Source: Canna indica
Taxonomy: Eukaryota > Streptophyta > Magnoliopsida > Zingiberales > Cannaceae
DNA length: 64,000 bases
Reading direction: 5' to 3'
Assembly: GCA_034359265.1 (NCBI GenBank)
Contig: CP136894.1
Coordinates: 34,440,501 to 34,504,500 of the forward strand
Shown here: one piece after another, positions 55,820 through 64,000 of the stretch
How positions within the stretch are numbered: the first letter of the stretch is position 1
Layout: every line of letters begins with the position of its first letter
Translations under genes and position numbers: made by a program
Notes under the pieces: generated by a model
Database searches by the model: none
What the model was told of the DNA's origin: nothing
What the model saw: only the letters and a program-made list of their open reading frames with translations

Positions 55820-58160
55820 TGTCACGCCCCAACTCAGGGTACGCGTGACCTACCAGGGTACGTGTCGGTACCCCGAAGCCTACCCTATGCATTGACTAAC
55901 AACTCATGAAAACACAAGAGACTAACATTGAAAATCATAAACAAAGCAATAGTACCAAACTTTATTAGATGATTGAAAACAATTTAACCAAAACAAGTTC
56001 GGAGACATCACAAGTTTGAAAGTAACCATTTAAAAGTTTTCAAAGACACATCTCAATTTTTTACATAAAACAACACAGTGCATACTCCGACTCTACTCGA
56101 ACACGACTATGACTAATAACTGCCAACTACGAGATCTGTACCCACGTCTGCCCTCCTGGGCGCCATGCCACCAAGCCATACCTCACTGGTCGGGCTCTAC
56201 AAAACAAAAATAAATAAACTGTGAGTTCACGAGGAACTCAGTGAGCGATTCTTTCGAACCTTCACTTAAACCTCGGCAAGATAACATATACAAGGTATGA
56301 CACAAATAAGGAAATTAAATATGATCACACCATAGAAGCTAACCAGTTTGCCAAGACAGAAGAATGGATGAATCGGCCTCTCGGACCCTTATCCATTTCA
56401 CTAGCTTGACCACTAATGGCCTAAAATATATATGGAAGGTTCGATTCTTCCCTCTAAGTAACCAGGCCAATCGGCCTACCTAAAACCAGCCCTTAAGGGC
56501 ATCTCAATTAGAACTTTCATGATTCGGATCCGTCGACTAGGATGGCCACTAGCCTCAGGAATCCTCCGGATTAGGGATAGCTAGTCCCACCCAACTCGGG
56601 TCTACCGTCAGTGTGGCCCACTGACGAAATCTCAAGACCCTCCGCCAATCGGGTCTAACACTTAGCGGGTCCGCTGGTGCAATCTCAAGATCCTAAAAAC
56701 CGCTGAGTCGTGTGGTAGCCGTTCGGCTAATGACACTTCTCAGTAGACCATCTCAACCACAACCAGAACCAGGTTGTGCAAGTTTTCCTATGTTTGCTTT
56801 CCGGGCATTTCCCATGCCCGACCCTTCCCCTTAGGTCGCACTACAAGGATATTGGTATCCGCTAACCATCCCTACGTGTAGAACCTAGTAAGTGCACTTA
56901 TCTCTGGTTAGATGTCACAATTAGATACCGAATGTAGATGAATGCACAGTCCACTATTATCATCAACTCTTGCTAAAATACTCATCATTACAATTATCCT
57001 GTCAAGTCGGATTTAAAGAAGATATTTATACTAAATAAACTGATAAGGAACATGTAACATACATAACAACGATTAAACATCATAACTGAATATTTATGAA
57101 ACCTTTCCTTTGATTCAAATGCCATAACAGTCATATCCATGTACGCATTAGCAAGAAAATTTCCATAACCTTGAGAATATAATCTACATTTCTAACAAGT
57201 CCTAAGAAGAATGGCAATCATATAATATAATCTCAACCTAGTGCTAAGCATGAAGTATGAATCAACAACATAACACGACAACTAGCAAATTAATCCGAAC
57301 AGTCCCACATTTTCCACCCTTGCCCTTGCTCGGCCGACTCAAGCAGGGTGATACCCTGTTCGGCCGAGCCCTCTAGGGAGGGTGAACATGGTTATGACAA
57401 CTACGAAAAACATCAAACCAAAGATCTAACATTTAACTAACGTAGAGCGATCCATGAGTTGCAAGACGATCAGGAAATTGGGGAAATTTTGGCATGACTT
57501 TTCCCCTTTTTCCTTGACTCGACCAGCCCATAAAAATGCAAAATAATCACATTTTGAAAACATAAAATTGCGTGCACAAATCGTCCAAGTTCCAACACGA
57601 GAGAACACGTCGATCGACAAAATAACTCGCAAACAAACCCGATTTTAAGATCCATAGGGTCGGCCACCCGCCTCCCTTCACAATCATAGAAACCACTCAC
57701 CATGCTTAAGGAAGAAGAAGGGTGGAAGTTGGCGATCTCGAACCTTTAGACGACGACACAATCTCCGGCGCCGACCAAGATCTCCCCTCCCCCCCTCTCT
57801 CTCTCTTGCTCGGGCTGTGTGCGGCTCCAGTATGAGCCGCACGGCTCATGATGAGGGATTTTATTCCCTCATCCACTAATTACCCATTTGCCCATCTAAA
57901 TGACTTAGCCTCTACATGACTCGATTCGAGTCCAATTCAGGCTCCGATTCTATCCGTATGCACGAGTCGAACTAAACTCAAATAAGACATCTAATGCATA
58001 AAAGGAAATAACCATTTAACCAATTTAAACTTCATACTTTTATAGGTCGAGTTATACCTTCTACTCGAGGTGATTTCATGGCTCGACCCAACTAACCCCC
58101 AGTCCGGCGCTCTGCACCAAAATAGATTTTTATATTAGTAAATTTTTTCCGGGTCTTACA
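55820..58160 (-). mobile_element. Tekay 3' LTR
   Basis: On the minus strand starts TGTAAGACCCGG at 58,160 and ends GGGGCGTGACA at 55,820, 2,341 bp. It matches the solo LTR at 19,457-21,786 and the partial LTR at 62,784-64,000. No genes inside; short frames such as 57,426-57,703 are chance. Confidence 0.85.
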
Positions 58161-61100
58161 ACCTTCCCCCCTTAAGAGAAATTCGTCCTCGAATTTAGTT
58201 GGCTTACAAGGACTTACCGACTCTTCAAACAAGGAAGGGTAGCGCTCTCTCATGTCTTGCTCTACCTCCCAAGTGGCCTCTTGCCTGAAGTGGTGCTCCC
58301 ATCTAACTTTCACCAGGGGAATTTCTTTGGACCTTAGCTTCCTAACTTGGCGGTCGAGGATCTCTACCGGCCTTTCTTCGAATGAGACAGCCGAATCCAC
58401 TTCAATCGAAGAAGGTTCGATCACATGCGAATCATCTCTTACTTATCTCCGGAGCATTGACACATGGACATCCAGGTGAACTCTGCTCATGCTAGGAGAC
58501 AAAGCCAGCTCATAAGCCACCCCGCCCCTCCGTTTGAGAATAGGGAAAGGCCCAATGAACCTAGAGTTCAACTTTCCCTTCTTCCCAAACCGGACCACCC
58601 CTTTCATGGGGGAAACCTTCAGGAACACTAAGTCGCCCTCAGCGAATTCCAACTATCTGGCCTTATTGTCGACATACATTTTTTGATGACTTTGGGCCGC
58701 CAACAATCTTTCCTTTATAATTTTCACCTTCTCTACCGCTTCGTCAACCAAATTAGGACCCACCATGAGTGACTCTCCGGCTTCAAACCAGCCCATAGGA
58801 GACCTACACCATCGCCCATACAAGGCCTCGAAAAGAGCCATGCCAATGCTATTGTGATAGCTATTGTTGTAGGCGAACTCGATCAATGGCAGGTGCTTCT
58901 CCCAATTGCCGGCCATAACCAGGACACACGCCCTCAGCATGTCCCCTAAGGTTTTGATGGTTCTCTCAGACTGTCCGTCTGTCTGCAGATGGAAAGCCGT
59001 GCTAAAACGTAATTGAGTACCCAAGGCCTCTTGGAACGATTGCCAGAATCGGGCCGTGAACTGGGTACCTCGATCGGATATGATCATCACTGGGGTACCA
59101 TGATAAGCCACAATCCTGTCTAAAAATAGTCTGGTGTACTACTCTGTAGAAAAGGTCATTCTTATCGATATGAAGTGTACGATCTTGGTTAACCGGTCCA
59201 CTACCACCCAAATGGAGTCAAAGCCGCCTTTCGACTTAGGCAACCCAGTCACCAGGTCCATGGTGATTTTCTCCTACTTCCACTCGGGCACCTCAAGGTT
59301 CTGTAGTAGCCCCGCGGGCTTCAGGTGTTCGGCCTTCACCTGCTGGCAGATCATATATTTGGATACAAACTCTGCTACCTCTCTTTTCATGCCCTTCCAC
59401 TAGTAATGCTGCCTTAAATCTCGATACATTTTGGTGGCTCCTGGATGCATCGTATAAGTGGAACGATGGCCCAGCTGTAGGACTTGTCTGCGCACCTCTG
59501 CCATATCCGGCACCACGATTTATTCCTTGAACCTCAGCACACCCTCTGAGTCCAACTTGAATCTATTCTCTACATCGCCTCTCTGCCCTAAGTCCTTTTT
59601 CAGTGCACAAAAGGCGTCCTCTCCCTGCGCGGCATGCAACATATCCACTAGTGTGGATTGTACCCGCATATGTGCCATTAAGGTACTTGAAGCTGACACC
59701 GTCAAGGTTGTACCCCCATCTAGGCAGCGCCAACTCTCGAGCTAGGGGCCTCCGCTTCATTTCCAAATGAGCCAAATTGCCCATGGATTTTTTGCTTAGA
59801 GCATCTGCTACCACATTGGCTTTCCCCGGATGATACATAATGGTGTAGTCATAATCCTTTAGGAGCTCCAGCCACCTCCTCTGCCTGAGGTTCAGCTCCT
59901 TTTGGGTAAGCAGGTACTGGAGGCTCTTGTGATCCGTATAGATCTTGTAAGTCTCCCCGTACAAATAGTGTCGCCAGAGCTTTAGCGCAAAAACCACTGC
60001 CGCTAGCTCTAGGTCGTGCGTTGGGTAGTTCTTTTCATGAACTTTCAGCTGGCGGGATGGATAGGCTATGATTCTGCCAAACTGCATCAGAACGTAGCCT
60101 AAGCCAACCCGAGAGACATCACAGAAGACTACAAACCCTCCTGAGCCGAAAGGTACGACCAACACGGGTGCCAACGTCAAGCATTCCTTGAGCTTCTGAA
60201 AGCTCGCCTCGCACTTATCGTCCCAAACAAATTTGACCTTTTTTTGAGTCAATCGAGTCAAAGGGGCTAAAATCCTAGAGAAGTTCTCTACGAACTTTCG
60301 GTAGTACCCGGCCAATCCAAGAAAACTACGGATCTCAATCAAGCTGATTGGCGGCCTCCAGTTCTGCACCGCCTCCACCTTTGCAGGGTCTACCCTTATC
60401 CCTTTCTTGGACACCACATGGCCCAGGAACCCTACAATTTGTAATCATAATTCACACTTGGAAAATTTAGCGAACAACCGGTGCTCTTTGAGGGTTTTCA
60501 GGACCATCCTCAAGTGCTCAGAGTGCTCCTCCTCACACTTAGTGTATACTAAGATGTCGTCAATGAAAGCAGCAGGTAAATTAGTTAGACCAAAAGACAT
60601 CACTAGGAATTCGTAGTTGCCATAGAGAGTTCTGAAGGCAGTCTTAGGCACATCGCAGTCCCGGATTCTTAGTTGATGGTATCCTGACCTTAATTCTATC
60701 TTCGAAAAGCATCGTGCCCCCTGCAGTTGGTCAAACAAATCGTCTATCCTCGGCAGCGGGTAACGATTCTTGACTATCAGTTTATTCTTGACTATCAGTA
60801 CAAATAGTCCATGCACATGCGCATCGACCCATCCTTCTTCTTCACGAAGAGTACTGGAGCACCCCACGGTGACACACTCGGCCGGATGAAACCCAGGTCC
60901 AGCATCTCTTGCATTTGCACTTTTAGTTCCCTGAGTCCGGTCGGCGCCATTCTGTAGGGTGGGATGGAGATCGGCTTCACCCCAGGCTGCAAATCAATGC
61001 AGAAATCTACCTCTCTCCTGGGCGGCAATCCCGACAACCTCTCGGAAAATACATCAGGGAACTCGCAGACTACCCAAGTACCACCGATATGTCCTGTCGC

Positions 61101-61612
61101 ATCTCCCTTTTCCTCTGCCACTAATATGAAGGCCAGGAAGGACTGGCAGCCCCCCTGAAGCAGCTTATGAGCCTTAAGGGTTGAGATGACCCCAATCGGC
61201 TCGCTTCTTCCTTCTCCTTGGAAGATGAACTGCGGCAACCCGGGCTTGTTGAACATGACTGTCTTAGCCCTACAACCCAACAACACAAAGTGCTCCGCCA
61301 GCCAATCCATGCCGAGAGTGACATCGAGTCAAGCGTGGGAAGGAGTGTCAAATCTGCCCTCAATGCATGGCCACAGATGAGCACTTTGCAGCCTTGAAAA
61401 ATTGATTTGGCTATGATTGCATTGCCTGTAGGCGTTGATACTAGAAATGTCCCGTCGAGCAAAGAAGGTGCCATTGGTAACTCAGCAGCAAATTTGGCAG
61501 ATACAAACGAGTGTGTGGCACCCAAATCAAATAGGACATAAGTAGCAGATGAACATACTAAAATAGTACATGTTACCACTGCTCTAGATGCCTCTGCCCC
61601 ATCTCGGTTCAT
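58092..61612 (-). pseudogene. Tekay pol: protease, RT, RNase H, integrase, chromodomain
   Basis: Protease at 61,612-61,450 has VLFDLGATHSF (normally D-S/T-G; here Leu). RT runs 61,310-60,420: [30 protein letters not shown] and [12 protein letters not shown] (catalytic Asp replaced by Glu). [17 protein letters not shown] shows a loss of about 20 residues just before the catalytic DD. RNase H is at about 60,170-59,800 ([22 protein letters not shown]). Integrase is at 59,400-58,650 (SDRGTQFTARFWQSF, TDGQSERTIKTLGDML). The chromodomain-like end is at 58,380-58,210 (ILDRQVRKLRSKEIPLVKVR, then EATWE). The frame runs through the PPT (LLRGEGCK) into the LTR, stopping at 58,092. Other stops lie at 58,440, 58,652 and elsewhere. 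Confidence 0.85.
58161..58173 (-). promoter_or_regulatory. Tekay polypurine tract
   Basis: AAGGGGGGAAGGT on the minus strand, immediately before the 3' LTR start. Confidence 0.85.
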
Positions 61613-61619
61613 GGCATAA

Positions 61620-62783
61620 ACTCAGGCAGACGATTTCTCAGAGTGACTAGCCTGCAGCCCTTTGCTCTGCATCTGACCCTTTTGTGCCACTGACCCTACT
61701 AACATCAGCGCTTTTCCCCTTGACAGCTCAGTTCTCTGGCCACCCCTGTTCGGGCAATACTTCCTAAAGTGTCCCACCTGCCCACATCTGAAGCATGCAT
61801 CTGTGCGGCCATAGCAAGCTCCCTAATATTTTTGGTTACAATGACCACACTGCGGCATGCCCGACTTCTGCGTAGCACCCCCTGACTCTGCCTATCTCGC
61901 CGCCCCTAACCCTGAGCCTCCGTGGCCCCGGCTACTGCCGTGCCCACGACTCTGCTAGTGATATACGGTGGTCATAATTCCCTTTGAATGCCACGGCCAA
62001 CCTCCTGACCCTTGATATTGAAGCTTTTTTTTGGGCGGCCCATCTTTCCTCTCGAACGACACCAGTGCTTCCTTCTGGAGGGCCTCATCCACTACCTGAG
62101 CAAATGTGGAGTCCTCGGTGTAATGGATAAGCCTGCCTATCTGTGGTCTCAGACCCTTCATGAACCTCTTCACCCTGGTGGTCTCAGTAGCCACTAGAGT
62201 TGGGTGGTACCTAGAGAGCCGGGTGAACTTCATTTCATAATCTATTACTGCCATACCCCCAGACTAGCGCAGCAACTCAAAATCTCGTGCTCGCTTATCG
62301 CGGACACTCATCGGCAAATACTGGTCCTCTACAACTGCCTTAAATTCTTCCTAGGTGGGAGGTGGTGCGTGTGCTGCCCTATGACCCCTCCAGGTATGCA
62401 TCCAATATTTGGCAGGTCCTCTTAGCTGCAGGCCGACCATGCACGCCGCCGCCTCTGACGAACATCCCAACTCTAAACGCAGCTCATAACAGTCCCCTAG
62501 AAATTCGGTGACTTCCACTTGCCGGTATGTACCGGTGAATACTGGCGGCCTGAACTTGATGAGTCGGCGTATGTAGGTGCTCCTGGGTCCCTGACATGCG
62601 GCGCTACCTGCTTAGCCACCTCCGGTACCACAGGGGCTGCTGGTACCGGCTGGGGCGGTTGTTGCTGCTACTGCATCTGCTGTCTCAACTCCTGCTCCCT
62701 GCGGAGCGCTTTTGTTAGTTGAGCTACCTGTGCTTGAAGTTGCACAACTGCAGAATCTTGGCCCTCTACCTCAGACTGCTCTC
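61620..62783 (-). pseudogene. Tekay gag, N-terminus deleted
   Basis: Retrotransposon gag domain with YEMKFTRLSRYHPTLVA and VKRFMKGLRPQIGRLI (62,250-62,120), and the knuckle CFRCGQVGHFRKYC (61,754-61,795). Upstream comes a Gln-rich, coiled-coil-like part (QLQAQVAQLTKALRREQEL, about 62,750-62,690) that abuts the LTR directly at 62,783. The gag start, untranslated leader and PBS are missing. Stops lie at about 62,668 and in the 62,260-62,520 region. Confidence 0.75.
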
Positions 62784-64000
62784 TGTCACGGCCCTGGCCC
62801 CGAGTTTGATGATTGAAAACAAATCAATAGTACCAAACTTTATTAGATGATTGAAAACAGTTTAACTAAAACAAGTTCGGAGACATCACAAGTTTGAAAG
62901 TAACCATTTAAAAGTTTTCAAAGACATAAAACAACACAGTGCATACTCCAACTCTACTCGAACACGACTACGACTAATAACTGCTAGCTACGAGATCTAC
63001 AAAACACAGTGCACACGAACACCATGCCACCAAGCCATATCTCACTGGTCGGGCTCTACAAAACAAAAATAAATAAACTGTGAGTTCACGAGGAACTCAG
63101 TGAGCGATTCTTTCGAACCTCCACTTAAACCTCGGCAAGATAACATATACAAGGTATGACACAAATAAGGAAATTAAATATAATCACACCATAGAAGCTA
63201 ACCAGCTTGTCAAGATAGAAGAATGGATGAATTGGCCTTTCGGGCCCTTATCCATTTCACTAGCTCGACCACTAATGACCTAAAATATATATGAAAGGTT
63301 CGATTCTTCCCTCTAAGTAACCAGCCCCTAAGGGAATCTCAATTAGAACTTTCATGATCCGGATCCGTCGACTAGGATAGCCACTAACCTCAGGAATCCT
63401 TCGGGTTAGGGATAGCAGTCCCACCCAACTCGGGTCTATTGTTAGCGTGGCCCACTGACGAAATCTCAAGACCCTCCGCCACTCAGGTCTAACATCTAGC
63501 GGGCCCGCTGGTGCAATCTCAAGACCCTAAAAACCACCGAGTCGTGTGGTAGCCGTTCAGCTAATGACACTTCTCAGTAGACCATCTCAACCACAATCAG
63601 AACTAGGTTGTGCAAGTTTTCCTATGTTTGCTTTCCGGGCGTTGCCCTTGTCCGACCCTTCCTCTCAGGTCACACTAGAAGGATATTGGTATCCGCTAAC
63701 CATCCCTAGGTGTAGAACCTAGTAAGTGTACTTGTCTCTAAGTTAGATGTCACAACTAGATACCGAATGTAGATGAATGCGCAGTCCACTATTATCATCA
63801 ACCCTTGCTAAAATACTCATTATTACAATTATCCTGTCAAGCCGGATTTAAAGAAGATAATTTATACTAAATAAACTGATAAGGAACATGTAACATACAT
63901 AATAACAATTTAACATCATAACTGAAAATTTATGAGCCGCAAGATGAGCCGCTTCTTCACAAGCGTGCACAAATTGTCCAAGTTCCGACACGAGAGAACA
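62784..64000 (-). mobile_element. Tekay 5' LTR, partial
   Basis: Starts (plus strand) TGTCACGGCCCTGG, then jumps after about 25 bp to text matching 55,925 of the other LTR, so about 100 bp are lost. A second large gap lies near 63,930: text matching about 57,100 is followed within 40 bp by text matching about 57,570. The rest is clearly colinear with 55,820-58,160. It continues beyond the window. Confidence 0.8.

Larger units (their letters stand above)
55820..64000 (-). mobile_element. Tekay-type Ty3/gypsy chromovirus, runs off the window
   Basis: Minus-strand element with 3' LTR 55,820-58,160, PPT, pol with C-terminal chromodomain, gag and the start of the 5' LTR (62,784 onward). The chromodomain-like end and the RT text place it in the Tekay/Del group. 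It is dead: RT has an in-frame deletion, protease a changed active site, and the 5' LTR lacks its end and PBS. Confidence 0.85.

Overview
This window is nuclear DNA from a flowering plant, probably a monocot. It holds one intact host gene, an intronless MYC2-type bHLH jasmonate transcription factor (51,928-53,982, minus). Its N-terminus and bHLH block resemble monocot MYC2 proteins; I cannot name the species. Almost everything else is transposable elements, most decayed and many nested, and their boundaries can often be set to the base from target-site duplications (TSDs).

Layout. (1) 1-8,261: 3' part of a Sirevirus-type Ty1/copia element that sits in the 5' LTR of a decayed Angela/TAR-type copia (8,262-16,306). 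A solo LTR (4,124-6,682, TSD attat) lies in an AT-rich repeat inside the Sirevirus. (2) 16,307-21,900: remnants of a gypsy-type LTR hit by a Sirevirus solo LTR (16,516-18,427, TSD tactc, itself carrying a hAT-like MITE) and a Tekay-type solo LTR (19,457-21,786, TSD gaatc). (3) 22,575-45,624: one L1-type LINE on the minus strand with a perfect 12-bp TSD, stretched from about 5.8 kb to 23 kb by a hAT fragment, a CACTA element (25,669-29,228), a solo LTR (29,403-31,187) and an 11-kb Sirevirus derivative (33,926-44,924). The Sirevirus derivative itself contains a 2.64-kb solo LTR. (4) 45,625-51,503: LINE fragment, a dispersed repeat, AT-rich DNA and a short-LTR copia whose gag-protease segment is inverted. 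(5) 51,504-54,780: the MYC2 gene and flanks. (6) 54,780-55,819: a second copy of the dispersed repeat, with a long-inverted-repeat MITE. (7) 55,820-64,000: a Tekay-type gypsy chromovirus on the minus strand, running off the window.

Most notable points. The CACTA element carries exon fragments that I recognise as coming from two unrelated host genes: an EDR2-like DUF1336 gene and a YJU2B/CCDC130 splicing-factor gene. The complete Sirevirus derivative has LTRs, PBS, gag and PPT but no protease, integrase, reverse transcriptase or RNase H; a different ORF with an intron-like acceptor occupies that place. The LTRs of these Sirevirus elements carry dense GTCGAC/CGATCG palindromes. MYC2 is the only gene here likely to make a normal protein. 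The elements within about 1 kb of it (copia 420 bp past its stop codon, repeat plus MITE about 0.8 kb upstream) are the ones most likely to matter functionally.
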